A stretch of DNA of 64,000 nt from Cerrena zonata (Eukaryota; Basidiomycota; Agaricomycetes; Polyporales; Cerrenaceae), in contig JASBNA010000010.1 of the NCBI GenBank assembly GCA_038087015.1, forward strand, positions 496,001 through 560,000. Direction: 5' to 3'. Below, in pieces: positions 22,639 to 34,918 of this stretch. How positions within the stretch are numbered: the stretch's first letter is position 1; each line of letters opens with the position of its first letter. The position numbers were made by a program, and so were the translations under genes. The notes under the pieces were generated by a model. It did no database searches, was not told the origin of the DNA, and was given only the letters and a program-made list of their open reading frames with translations.

Positions 22639-23254
22639 TTATTTCGCTGGTTTTCCCATACCATGTATTAATTTGTCACAAAGGGATTCTGGTGTATGAT
22701 ATTGTTTTTATTATATCTCGCTTGGGAAGTAGACTCTCCACTATGATAGTAGCACTTATTACACTTCACTCAGCCGACTTGAATTATGCCTAAAGCTCGC
22801 AAGCTCCGTTATCACAAAATCCAGGTAACAGTCAGTCGGCCTATCCCACCAAAGTGATGTCATCCATATCGTAAGTGACAGACTGTTACGACGGTACCAC
22901 CATCGCAGAAGCCGATGATGTCCTACGAGTAGCTCGAGATTGGTGCCTTTGGTAATGTTATTCATCATTAGCATCCAACCTGCCTACATCACAACTGGGA
23001 TGTCATCGAGCAAAGGTGAATCCATCGATGAAACGAAATAACATGAGTAACGGTGAGTTTCAGGTCTGGTATTTAACTATCAATAGCTGAGGAGAAGAAT
23101 TTAACCGAGCTAACAGTGAGATATCATCACGGGATAAGGATTAAATGCTAGATAAAGTGTCGAGCATAATAGGTCGAGCAGAAATGTGAGATAGATGATG
23201 TATCAATGGTACGGAGCACAGGGTGGACGAATGAGTACATCGGGCAATGAGCCC
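22639..23254. other. Convergent intergenic gap, unit 3
   Basis: No supported gene. The first ~250 bases match the gaps of units 1 and 2; the rest is unique. Confidence 0.45.
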
Positions 23255-24241
23255 TTATCCCCTCCGAGGATTCACTCGTTCCAAATGCAACTTCCAAACG
23301 ATAAGACCGCAGTCTGTACAAGCTACCAACAACCTGCGGAGGCGGCAGCACACGTCTCCATCGAGATGTTGTTGGAGGAGATACAATATGATCTTTAGTT
23401 TGGATTGGTCTCGCGACCCGAAAAAGATTGTCGAGTCCCAGAAACGCCACTCTGGTGGTGCGTCGAGTTTGTTTTCGACCCAGTGCAGTATTTTCAACAT
23501 AGGCATGCACTTCAGGAACGATGTCAACACTGGGTATGGCATACTACCGACTACTGTGTCTCCGATGGAAAGCATCTTGACCGAAGAGATGGGGAGGTTC
23601 GAAGCAATCCATTTGACGGCCTCGTGGATAGAGCTTGGATCCCAGATGGGAAGGCATACCCGGACTGATGCTAAAGAGTCCAAAGCACAAAGCTTCGAGA
23701 GTTCCGGTTCGTCAATAAAACCCTTAACCACTAACCCCTTGGAAGTCAGGTGGATGCTGAGAGCATCGAATGTTTGTGGGGTATCGGTATTGTTGCCGTT
23801 GAGAACATCGCCAACCAGTAGGAAAATATCGAAAAGCGAACCCATATTCCCTCGATCAGCAATTTCGAGGTCAAGAACGGTGTCGGGTGGTATGGAGATA
23901 TGATCAAGGAGGGAGACGAGCCTTCGTGCGGTGTCGTATAAACGAAGCGATCGCAAACGGGGGAGATAGGCGAGTTGACATTTACGACAGTGGATGGGGG
24001 AAGAGGAGATCATGTTTCTCAGTCTCAAGTGCTCTAGGTTACGCATCAAAGCCAGGAATCCGAGCAGGAAATGTAGGTCCATGGGATACTTGATGCGGTG
24101 CCTTCCGCGAGAGACGTTCAGGGTAGAGAGCTGGGAGAATGGTATGGCGCAGGTGAGAGAAGGGGGGATGGCATGGTTAGCGACGCGATCGTATGAGTTG
24201 CGGTTGTTGGACCTGTTTTGAGGAGGGGGACAATGTGCCAT
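23255..24241 (-). CDS. LRR-like protein, array A copy 3
   Basis: Single coding exon, 328 residues, ATG at 24241 (MAHCPPPQNRSN); the in-frame ATG at 24274 is probably leader. The first ~220 residues are nearly identical to copy 1. After about residue 240 the two diverge sharply: this copy reads APPEWRFWDSTIFFGS, copy 1 reads MPSEHCIWNATIFFDS. The leader intron and upstream element are shared with copy 1. There is no F-box, signal peptide or membrane helix. Intracellular LRR-like protein of unknown role. Confidence 0.75.
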   Translation of the reverse strand: MAHCPPPQNRSNNRNSYDRVANHAIPPSLTCAIPFSQLSTLNVSRGRHRIKYPMDLHFLLGFLALMRNLEHLRLRNMISSSPIHCRKCQLAYLPRLRSLRLYDTARRLVSLLDHISIPPDTVLDLEIADRGNMGSLFDIFLLVGDVLNGNNTDTPQTFDALSIHLTSKGLVVKGFIDEPELSKLCALDSLASVRVCLPIWDPSSIHEAVKWIASNLPISSVKMLSIGDTVVGSMPYPVLTSFLKCMPMLKILHWVENKLDAPPEWRFWDSTIFFGSRDQSKLKIILYLLQQHLDGDVCCRLRRLLVACTDCGLIVWKLHLERVNPRRG

Positions 24242-24452
24242 TGTTGTCCGAGGTTGTCGTTGCTTATGTAGCAATCTTCAGAGAATGTGAGGGTGAGACG
24301 CAGAAAATACGAGACATTTCGTGATATGTACATACCTTTTTGTGTTGGGAGAGATGAGATGGTTTAATCTTCCTCCTGTAAGTCTATCTATTGACACTGA
24401 AGCACAGAGTAGCCTGAACGCGAGCCGCGAAGGAGGATCGAGCGCGGAAAGT

Positions 24453-24494
24453 GCAGTTGAACTTTCCACACGTGATTCGCCGTCGCGTATTTCC
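24453..24494 (-). promoter_or_regulatory. Conserved CACGTG upstream element of LRR copy 3
   Basis: CACGTG at 24469-24474, 228 bp upstream of the ATG, exactly the spacing of copy 1, followed by the ACGCG segment. Confidence 0.55.
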
Positions 24495-24499
24495 TCCAG

Positions 24500-26004
24500 T
24501 GGCCAGCAATTAGACATTTCGCGATTTCTGCTAGTTCTCGCAGAGTAAACACGATACAAGGTCCTTATTCCTTGGATGGTCGTTATGGTGAGTTTGGAAT
24601 TCATTACGCAAGTATAAACTGACCAACCTTACTTTCAGTTCCGCCCAAAGAATTCTTAAGTGTACGGTGAGTAGTTTCATTGTAACATATATCGGATTTC
24701 TCTATGAATCCAACCAAAAAATAACCAGTTCATTGTTCCCTGATCACAAGGGGACATGAAATGGGCACCTGGTTGGACACATAGGGTGACCAGTAATGTA
24801 TCAATGAATACATTATGATAACTTTGGAGGTATGTAATCAGGATGGGATTTTTTGAAAAGATTTAGGACATGAAGGCTTACCTTTCACATTTATTACTAG
24901 AGGTATAGTCCACACTGAGCATCACTCCATTAGCTCCAATTCAAGGTACTACAACTTAACAGTGGTCGGATGAAGACTCAACAATATAGTTTGGGAAGAC
25001 AGACTTCCACCAGAATCTGCCAGTCTCCAAAATGTGAGTACTCATTAGTGTTTCTAGGGCCTTTCCCCACGTGTCCGCAAATCTTCAATCTGAAAACGAT
25101 CCGACGAGAACGTACTCAGCCGTCCCATCAACGCCCTCCTCAGACACGATGTAAAGAAGGACAAAGTAATATGTTGTCTATTCGTCTGGACGAAGGTGGT
25201 TGTGACTTTCCGTTGAGGGACGGATCGAGAGGAGCCTTGTTCTCTTCGTCGATGAGAAATTGACGTCCCGGGGTAGACCATGACTTCAGACGTTACCCTA
25301 AGGGTTTCTCAGGAGGATCGCCAGGCGATGGTTGGATGTATTTTCGCTTGTCTAAAGGATGTCGGTCATTTTCCTAACATTTTAGATCGGACACCGGGGA
25401 TCAAACATACGTACCCTCGAAGTTCCAAGACCAAACGATATGTTCCATGAAGATGTCATTGGCGGCGATCGTAGACCAACTTACGAGTATACGCTCTCCG
25501 ATGGGTCACGATCACCAGTTTCTTGATACATGATTTCAGAAGCGGATCGTCAACGATGGTGTATGATATCTTGAAGACCAGAAGTATCCAGCGGTCGATT
25601 GAAGTTTGATATCAACAGGAGCACCTGTCACCCACGGTGTGGGTACGATGGTTCGAATGGTTGATGGAAAGATCCAAGTCAGAGGTAGGAAATTCCTGTT
25701 GTCTTGGCTTGCACTGGATGGTGAAGCTGGAACGTCAATTAAATAGTTTATCTATCGAGAAGAGACCGATCTTGTGCGAAATCATCCTGCAAGCAAGGTT
25801 CATTAGGAGCGATGCGAATTCCGACCTTACAGCCTAGAAGATTCCGAGAATAGTTCCTGCTCATAATTTCGAGATAAGCAAGCTGAGGCTTGCTTGAGTC
25901 TACTATCTTGGTATCTAGAACGAGGAACGATGGCAAGTAACCAGAGGGTGTGAGAACGGGAAGGGAAGGAGGAAGAGTCAGGCAAGCACGGCGTCTTGCC
26001 AGTG
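24500..26004. other. Spacer of unit 3 with minus-strand remnants
   Basis: Contains the third copy of the decayed minus-strand gene. About 25040-25270 has SQPPSSRRIDN, then a stop; 25560-25760 contains TIVPTPWVTGA. No intact gene. Confidence 0.4.
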
Positions 26005-26269
26005 CTTGTCGCAAGGCTAGGAGAATTCGACGCAACTGGGAAGCAATCGGACGCAGCCGCAGTAAGCGCCCATAGATTCGAAAATCAATGCAGACAAGTA
26101 GTCGACATCGTATTGTATCATGTATTACTACCAAAATTTGAGGTTCGTTGAATGTTTTACTTGCTGGAGATTATCTCCTACTCTTTTTCTACTGTATAAT
26201 AGTACTCCGCATCATCCTCCCTACCATCCTTCGGTTGTGTCACTTGTCTGTTAGTCACTGATGGCTGCT

Positions 26270-26440
26270 TCCGAATCTGACACCTGCTTCTCCGTTGCGT
26301 CCTGCTTGCTTCCCACTGCTTCCCACTGCTTCCCTATCGCGTCCTCTCTGCTTCCCACTGCTTCCCATTTGCGTCGCATTTGCTTCCCTGTTGCGTTGTA
26401 TCTGCTTCCCTCTGCTTCCCTGCTGCGTCGTATATGCTAC
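26270..26440. repeat. TGCTTCCC/TGCGTC motif cluster, left
   Basis: Many degenerate tandem copies of TGCTTCCCA and TGCGTCC lie within the transposon. The plus-strand frame over them is compositional. Confidence 0.7.
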
Positions 26441-26809
26441 TGGTAGTAACACAGTAGTGTAATTATTTTTCTGTATGTTTTCGTCATATTGTATCTGCGC
26501 TGCTGAGAACGAAAAACTTATACGCTCTCTACAAACTATCTGAGAGCTTGAGAAGTGGGTCTGCGTCCGTAAAGTAAGATATAAAGTTCCAAGGCAGCAC
26601 GGTCACTCGACGGGGTTTACGGCTATATTAAATTTCCTATGTATATATCTACATCCCACTCGAAATTCTTCTTCAGATATATTTCTCTTACCATTGCTCA
26701 TACATATACACTGCTCTCTAACCTTTGAAAACAACCCCCCCGCCATAAATATTAAAATAACAGACTCATGGTAATGGGCGCTTCCACCTTTATCTACTAT
26801 CTGCTTCCC

Positions 26810-26995
26810 CCACTACACCTCTGCTTCCAGTTACTGCGACGGTCTGCATCCATCTGCGTCTGCCACTGCGTCTATCTGCGTCTATCAGTGCATCCATCTG
26901 CTTCCTGTCTGCTTCCCATCTGCTTCCAAAATTGCGTCTCTTGCGTCCTTGCGTCTGCGTTTGCGTCTGCTTCTGCGTCCGTGCGTCGAAATACA
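26810..26995. repeat. TGCGTC/TGCTTCC motif cluster, right
   Basis: A dense run of TGCGTCTGCGTTTGCGTC-type hexamers near the right end of the element. Confidence 0.7.
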
Positions 26996-27011
26996 CCACC
27001 CCTTGTCGCAA

Positions 27012-29005
27012 TCTTTCTCTCACTCTTCGGTACCAGACTTTCAATATCTTACCTTGCTATACAGCTCTCTCACAACAACAATAACACGGCCCTCGATGAC
27101 GGTACACTACCTCTAAACTACGTCCGACCGGTCCATACTACGAAGTCGATCTCGATAGACTTAAACCTCATCTTACACCGGTCTACTCGCCGTTGCTCGC
27201 CGTGCAATCCGAATTTCCTAAACATCGCCTAGAGGAATATAAGAGTCTATAGCTCTCAAAGGGATAGAGATGAGGGTATCAAGGTGTGTCTGCTAGTGCA
27301 ACTTATATTTCTATGTTTACAGCTTTGTCACTCTCGTTAGAACCAACACACTTTCCCATCTTGCCGGCCTCTGTATAAACCATCTTACATTTCTCGAAGG
27401 CATCACGTCGTACAAACAATCGACCTGGAGACGAGGCCTGGAGGTCCTTCTGTATCCCGTCAATAGCACATTGTCTGCTCAGAACTCATTACCCTGCGCT
27501 CCACGTAGAAGACGTGGCCGAATGTCGGTTCTATTCGATTTACCACCTCAATGCATCTCAGATGACGGCGTATTCTCTTGGTTAACTTACCGGCCCAGAC
27601 ACGACATGAAGAGATAGGTGCATTCAGGACCCGCATTCCTTTCCCATCTCCTAGGTCCGCGTCTCCCTCAATTTTGCCAAAATCTATTGAATGGTTCTCT
27701 GGGCTGGGAATCATATTCGACGCGATAATTATCACGATCGAAGGAGTGGTGGACTGAGTGTTGATTTACAAGATTGGCGGTGTTCTCCCACCTCTATTCT
27801 TTGTCGATTGACTAGCTTTGCTCCTTCGACGCTTCAACAGCATCACTCCCATTGCTTCGAACCTCTTCAAACAGGTACTTACTACCCAAACTTGGATGAC
27901 ACTTCGATACACCCCTGAAAGATGGCATGTGAGCTATTCCAACATTTTTATGTTGCTGACTTCGGAGGTCATTAGAATGTTTTCGCTATGATAATCGAAG
28001 CCTTGGCCAATGTCGTACATTCAACCTGGCGGGACTCTTTTGATTCCCTGTACAAGACCTTTGTGTATCGACCCTTGGTGACTCTGAGTCCTATCTACGA
28101 TCGCCTCTGGTTTCACCATTCGTACACAGCTTTAACTCAATTATTCCCCAAACTGGCAGTGCGTCATCGAAAGCACGAGCAACATACTTATCCCTCATGT
28201 CTAGATACTCGGGTCAAACCTATAGTTATTACCACGAGACGTCCATATCATGCTGGTACCGATTGTCGAACAAGCTGCTATCATTCTCTCAGTCAATCAC
28301 TATCAGTGCCGATTTCGACCTTCACTTCATTAATTTCGAGGACTGTTACTATACCCTTGGAGCTACATGCCATGTTTCTATGTCGCGGAGCTCAATATCT
28401 TTAAAATATGGAAATCATCCGCTACTCTGGTTCACAGTGATCTCTATCTAGATTTGCACCGGCGACTTTCTGAATATCCATACATTTCTCCAAATGGAAT
28501 TGTTTTATTCGTGCAAGATGGCTCTGGTAGCCGAAGGTGTGGTTCCAACCGTTCCATGGCTGTTTGTGCAAGTCGAATGCGTAAATTTGAGCTTATCTGT
28601 CACGGGGTTACCACTACAGTCCCGGAAAGTCAAGAGTTTCTTCAAAAAAACTTAAACTTTCGGAGGTTTAGTTTAGCCTCATGTTGATTGGGGAAAAAAC
28701 CCCTACGATGCAAGACTGTTATGTTTACAAAGCAAGAACAGGGACGTTTGCTTCCTCAGTCTTAGCAAAGCTATGAATATTATTTTTTCAATTCTCGTTG
28801 CGTGTCTGGAATCATTGTTATTATTTCCATATATCTTCTCTATTTAGTGTTACGGTGCAAATCGGTTAATTCAGCGGAGGATGGCAAAGTCTCAAGATGT
28901 GACTGAACGTCAGCCTCACCCATTTGGAAATTGTATAAGTTCGCGGCTCCCTCCCCATCTTCCTTTCTCCCATCTTCCCCTCCTACCACCACCATCATCA
29001 CTAGC
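27012..29005. other. Spacer of unit 3
   Basis: 27460-27735 (minus) keeps part of the unit-2 173-codon frame (IDFGKIEGD, CIEVVNRIEPTFGHVFYV). The remainder to 29005 has scattered matches to units 1 and 2 and no supportable complete gene. Plus-strand frames near 27988-28690 are not conserved. Confidence 0.4.
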
Positions 29006-29930
29006 ATGAGTGGAATACTAGGAGCGTGCTTGGCCTCCCGCTTCGTACTAGCCGCCAACATATCCTCGCGTACATAGATGCATTTCCATCTCTGTCCTGC
29101 CCGCGCAAGACGCGATGATACCGAAGATGCCCTTTTCTGCCCGCCGCTTTCCCTACATACGTAGGCTGAAGCAGGTGTTGCACCGCTGCGACTGAGCATT
29201 GAGCTCCCTCAGGTGAGCACTTCAGTCTCATCATTAGCACTCGACAGTGGCTGACCTTTTGCCTCGGTATAGCAACGAACTCTCGACACTACGGGTGCTG
29301 GAGAAATGTCCCGACATAATATCCAGCAATTTGCTACTCTTCTTCCAGACATTCAGCCTCGGTGAGCTCTAGTCAGTCTCCATCCAACCCGACAACAGAT
29401 GCTAAGATCGTCTTCACAGTCCGTCACTCTTGTCAGCCTCCCAACCTCAGAGAACATACCTCTCATTTCTCGGTCCCGACCCATCCACTATGGTGTTAGA
29501 GCCTCACATACGCATGTGAGCAGCGGGGATTACATGTTACCTTCCTAGGTAAGGGTTGTCCTCCATTACTTCCACAACCGCCTGGCTAATACAGCGATGA
29601 TATTATCAGTACCAAGTTCGATAGAGAACAGGTATATGAAGGTAGCAATGGTTATATCTTGCTCGATGAAGACGTTTTAAGGTATATTCTTTTGATGTTG
29701 TTAGTCAATCTTGTGCTTACTGTTTCGTTCAGAACACGCCGCCGCACGGATGCGAGCCTCGATGTCTACTCTTTTGATTTCATGCAGGCGATCTCTCACC
29801 TCGGCAAGTATTTTCTTGAATCCACTCGTCAGCCTCATACTCATCGCATATCTAGACTCCCCGTCATTTGGATGGGAACATCGCCTTTATATGGACATGG
29901 ATATAAGTGGTGAAATGTCCCCGGTCAATA
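29006..29930 (+). pseudogene. Spliced gene block, array A copy 3 (internally deleted)
   Basis: The pyrimidine-rich leader and ATG (29006) are present as in copy 1. Exons corresponding to 6272-6788 of copy 1 are recognisable. One donor equivalent to 6666 has changed from GTATGT to GCAAGT, a possible GC-AG intron. The segment equivalent to 6788-7011, including the last coding exons, is missing with a 5-bp CGGTC microhomology at the junction (29922-29926). A broken gene is most likely. Confidence 0.45.
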
Positions 29931-32672
29931 CGACGGCTCCATTCTAAAGGATATACACATCACCTATGGATGTACAATGCCGAATCCTCGTCTGGCTGAG
30001 ACGTTCGAATTACACCTGACCTAAACGATGAACTCGTTTGAACTCCTAGGTCCCTTTGAGAATATCGGACCTCCGTTCCTATTTATTTTCCAGTTTTATC
30101 CGTTTCCGTGTATTTTTTTCAGATCTGTTACGTGTGGGCGTGTGAGGGCTCGAGAGTCGGGTCGGATGGGGATGTGGAGGGCTTTGTGGGATACCGAAGA
30201 ATGTGGCATGTGAAGTGGAGGATACGAGATGTGGAATGCCTGCGATCAAAAACAATTTGAATATCTCGAAGTCTCTTTCACTAGTAGCACTTTTTAGATA
30301 GTATCATGGGGTCCCTTTAAGTAGGAGTACTCCAGATCAACGAGGTCTCTTTCATTAGTAGTACTTTGTTAGATTAGTTGTAGATGGTCCTTTTCAATTA
30401 TGGTATTCGTTCACCATTACATTAAAACCTGGAATAGGGTCATGTCAGTCACAAGTTGATAGTAGCCGCAAGAGAAGGTCTATTGCAGTAGTGACTGCCT
30501 TAACGCTCCACAGGCCTACATGATAGTGCCATAATCCAATTACAATGTATTCACAAATGTTTTGGTTACTCAACGTGTGACCATTGAAATGCTCGTTCTT
30601 CATTATTTGCTATGTGTCGAATTCGAATGACCAGAGTCATTAGTTTATACTGCTAGTATCCTATGTACTATCTTGAGCGATATCATGATACAACAACTTC
30701 TACCTGACTACTATGAAATATTTCAGGTGTGAGATAAGTAGATTCGACTGGAATTTTGGACCAAGATTCGCTGGCCTCTAGCAGATTGAAGCACGCAAAG
30801 CAAGAGAGAAGTATAAACACGATTCAAATCAGTCTCCACCCGAGGGAACGAGGGACACCGTTGCCGCCCGGGCCGACTGGGAGCTCCCGACATTTGGAGG
30901 TGCACTGCAATGCAGTCCAAATCTGGATATCACTTAGAGGCTATTGCCAAGCGAAGCCAAATAACATCCCACCCGCTTCGACAAACTTACTCCTCCCTAT
31001 ACCCTGACTCTGGATGTGCAGCACGTATAGCTCCCACTAAACTACGCGTAGAACTGTAACCTAGACAGTAGTGCAAAGATAACTATACTACTCTCGCTCC
31101 TCTTCATTCACGTCTCAAAGGCCAAGTCAAATTAAGTGACGACATACCCGCAAACCGCTGCCTACTCGCTGGATAGCAATACACGACTTCCGAGGAGTTC
31201 GAACGACGAAGAGTACGTGCTTATGAAGAGATAATCAGGCTAAGGTATGTAATATCTCTTTGGTTTCGTAACTGGAATGCATCTTCAGTCTCACCGATAT
31301 TCAAGTCGCTGGATTATTCTCGTTTTCAACTCTGTACGTGTACTAGATACTCTCTCACGTCAAAATACACCTATTTACACAACTCCTCGACTGAATTGAA
31401 TGTAGGTATCACATCTGAATCTAGTGTCCTTATAGTTGTTCAAAGCATCTGCCTTTCCTCTGATTTCTACCGACGATTCTCGTACCACCAACCGGCTTTC
31501 TCCATTGACAGTCTGTACTTCTACGTTCCAACTTCTACGCTACAGAACATAACATCTCGTCGACGTTCAAATCGCACATCTCATTCATAACGAGAAGTCC
31601 ACCTGAAGATCTTCTATTGTGCCCTTTGTCGTCTGAAACGAACCTCGTGCCTCTGGGCTACGAACTTGTACACCCCGCCACCAAATGCAGTACCTCAATT
31701 CTACTACAAACAGACCACGTTCGACATACATGAGCGAGGGGTAAACCGATCGATCGCCTTCTTCGCGGTCCTTGTATACGTTCCAGGGGACTTGAAGTGT
31801 CATTCAGAAACATGTTGAGTTGCCTCGTGTTGGATACTTGATAAATTGACATTATACTAATACACCCGAGAAATTAGGGGATGAAACTGCTCACTTTGGA
31901 GGCCTTTGAAGGCCATTGAAGACGTGTTCTAATCAAACAGGAGCTGCCACTGGCAGCACTGAACGCTGTGACGTATTCCTAGAATCTCGTTGTTAATCAT
32001 TTCATACTCACCATCCTTCACAATTCGGGATCTGTAGAAATATGGTTCAATCGCGCGCGGGTCCTTCTAACACTAACTTGGTATAACCGATATGCATCGC
32101 TTCTAGTAGACGTAGGTATGATGTTGCTTGGATTATTTCAATCATGTTCCTATTGGTAGGGATCACGATTAATGATTGATCAATGAGGTTTTAGGTTTAC
32201 AACGCCAATGGCCACTCCACAGGAAACCATTGCAGAGTCAAGGGATGACTTATGGTATGTATGGAATCGACTGCAAATGATGGGAACGTGCTCAAGTTGG
32301 AAGGTCTTCAAGTTCATTGCTGGCATCAGCTCGTACATCATTGAGTTCCAGGCTTCGAGCCTCGACAGGTTCACCATATAATAATCCCAGTGTCAGCTCA
32401 AGGATTTGTCGTACTCCACAATGCTCCATTCCTGAATCTTGTAGACCCAGAATGGATTCATATACATGATACTGACTTCGTTGGATGAAGTGAGCAGATT
32501 AATATTCTAACTTCACGCCTGGGATGTAATGGTGCATGCTGGGAAGAGGACTATATTGCATTTTCTTTGACACTCACTATGAACCTGAAAAGATTTAAAA
32601 ACCCTTCACAATGTGAGCCGTTTACTCATCATCACAGTTATCTCAATTCAACAAACTGCGAAACCTTGCGCC
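29931..32672. other. End of array A and intergenic region before tyrosinase
   Basis: 30240-30460 repeats the GAGGTCTCTTT/TAGTAGTACTTTG block. 30905-30965 carries the dispersed ~55-bp repeat. 31640-31850 carries a fragment (ACCGATCGATCG...CTTGTATACG) also found near 41360 and 48410. No gene can be supported; short open frames show no conservation. Confidence 0.45.
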
Positions 32673-34918
32673 ATGAGTCCTATTATTACTACAGGTCCCA
32701 CCGTTGGAGGGGTTTGTACTCGTCTCGAGATTACAGACCTCGTAAAGAACAAGAAACAATTTTCACTCTTCATTCAGGCCCTGTGTAAGTTCTCTGTTTT
32801 TTGGGGGGCTTTGCTGTGCATTGCCGCAATACTGATAACATGGTCTTAGGCGATATGCAAGGAATTGATCTGGACGGATATCAACCCATTCCAGGTATGA
32901 AGCAACATTCAATTAGCACTCTGTCATTTTTAAAAACACCTTCATGGAATGTATGAATTGTATTATCCTAGTCGCCACGCCGAAGACCAAGTACGAAGAC
33001 AATCAAGACGATCCTCTTTCCTTTTTCCAAATTAGCGGGATCCATGGGCTCCCCCCTGTTGCTTGGGACAACTCTGGCGGCAAGGGGCCCACTAGCACAA
33101 GATGGAAGGGATACTGTACGCACGGCACAGTGCTCTTCCCAACCTGGCATCGACCATATGTTGCTTTGTTTGAGGTGACTCTTATCCTAGTTTATCGTTA
33201 CTGTGTATTTCTGAATCTCAGATATAGCAAGTTCTTCAAAAGACAGCTCTTGAAATAGTCGAAAAATATAAATATGGCGCGGAATGGGTAAAGGCAGCCA
33301 CGGAGTTACGTTGCCCATACTGGGATTGGGCCTCGCCTGATATAGCATCTCCTCCTGAGGAAGTCATTTCCAAGGAGACAATCGAAATCGAGATTCCCTC
33401 TGGCTCCATGACGATCAAGAATCCTCTATTCAGCTATCACTTTCACCGGATCCACCCCTCATTCAATGACTCAAATGGGGAGGGCCCTGTATTCAACAAA
33501 TGGGAGAATACCTTGAGACACCCTAAATCGACGACAGATCCCAACACCGAAAGCGACGTTGTGTCTCTTATCACGTAGGTTCCGGGATTTCTTATGTGGA
33601 ATTCATGTTTATGTCTATCACACTTGACCGCAGATCTCTATCCGCCGAACACGGCAACATCAGGGAACAAGTCGGCCGTATGTTTACTATTGTCGATTGG
33701 GCTTCTTTTAGCCATCACGCAAGTGACAAGGGGAAAGACAAGGACTCGGATAACACCACAAAAAGTAGTCTCGAAGCCATACACGATAATATTCACGTGT
33801 ACGTCCAGGACTTACTTCTAGCAACGGTTTACTGAGCAGACTTTTAGCTTCGTGGGACATGGCGGACACATGGGTTACCCAGATTATGCCGGTGAGTGAT
33901 TTAGATGAAGTTTCTTTCCGAAGGGACTCGGAAACTCAATTGAATTAAATACATACAGGATTTGATCCCATTTTCTTTTTGCATCATGCAAATGTCGATC
34001 GTATGCTAGCACTCTGGATAGGACTCAACCCTCAATTTGAACTTACACCGGGTCCTTCAGAGAAAGGCACATGGACTATCGAGGAAGACATCCTCATAGA
34101 CAAATGCACTAGTATATATCTAAGTATCAGTCAAAGTAAAAACGTGGATCTAATATTCATATCTTCAGATCTGACGCCATTCCGACGTAGTCAAGACCCA
34201 ACAGACTACTGGAAATCATATCAAATTCTGTCTACCGAGAAATTTGGGTACACATATCCCGACTTCGCTGAGTTAAGCTCACAGGATCCGAAATACAAAG
34301 AGAAGCTTCAAGCACGTATCTTTCATCTCTATCCTGTACCTCAAGTACCTGGGATACCTAATACCCTCACACCATTCCATGATTGGACCATCCGCATCCG
34401 CGTTAAGAAGTTCGAACTTGGTGGTAGCTTCAGGGTCCTCTTCTTCCTGACCACTGAGGATGTGGGCGGTCTTGATATTTCCCATCCTGCGTACGTTGGC
34501 TCCTACAGCGTATTCGCTAGCGCCGCCATAGACTATTGTTCCAATTGCCGTAACCAAGCCGATGCTGGGACGGTGATTCAGGGCTTTGTCCACCTCAATC
34601 GTAAGATAGACGCACTTGGATTAGTGAGCTCGGCCGATTTTCATCCTGTTGACATTGTGGGTCATCTGTCGCAGTCACTCAAATGGCGTGTCGAGAAGGT
34701 GAGATTATTATTATGCCTCTTTACTTCAAGCTCTAATCGAACATTGTTAGGACAATGGTATTCGAGTGGACCCGCCATCATCACTAGAGATCACAGTGAG
34801 CTCTTCGGAGCTAACACAACATCTCGGAGAGATTGTCCCCAGGCTCAGAGAAACACGCTTCCATCCCGAAATCACCAGAGGTCGCCTAGGAGGGTTCCGC
34901 CAAGAAGGCAATGTCTAG
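32673..34918 (+). CDS. Tyrosinase (polyphenol oxidase)
   Basis: Nine exons give 588 residues with all phases closed: 32673-32784, 32850-32894, 32972-33174, 33228-33574, 33634-33798, 33848-33891, 33959-34111, 34169-34698 and 34751-34918. It is a binuclear type-3 copper enzyme that hydroxylates monophenols and oxidises diphenols to quinones for melanin. CuA ligands visible are His77 (GIHG), His103 (YCTHG) and His112 (PTWHRPY). Cys101, two residues before His103, is placed for the thioether bond typical of fungal tyrosinases. CuB ligands are His286 and His290 (AIHDNIH) and the [10 protein letters not shown] motif (about 314-315). Length fits agaric enzymes with the C-terminal lid domain of a latent pro-enzyme. 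No signal peptide, so cytosolic. Single copy, unrelated to the flanking arrays. Confidence 0.95.

Larger units (their letters stand above)
26015..27001. mobile_element. Non-autonomous DNA transposon (MITE-like)
   Basis: An insertion of ~987 bp is flanked by a 10-bp direct repeat CTTGTCGCAA (26005-26014 and 27002-27011). Unit 2 has the empty site at about 16124-16145 (CTTGTCACA, then the same downstream sequence). The ends are imperfect inverted repeats: left GG..AGGAGAATTCGACGCA, right (reversed) GG..GGTGTATTTCGACGCA. Inside, subterminal regions are packed with TGCGTC/TGCTTCCC hexamer and octamer motifs (26270-26440, 26810-27000) in one main orientation, with the inverse GACGCA near the left end. 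No transposase frame exists. A direct repeat of 8 bp or more plus subterminal repeats suits hAT- or KDZ-type superfamilies; which one is unresolved. Confidence 0.75.

Noticed and set aside
26261..26446. Possible CRISPR-like or minisatellite array
   Set aside because: Short degenerate motifs without regular spacers, in a eukaryotic transposon.
26768..27232. 154-codon plus-strand ORF
   Set aside because: Runs through the TGCGTC repeat cluster and across the transposon right end into host sequence, so it cannot be an ancestral gene.
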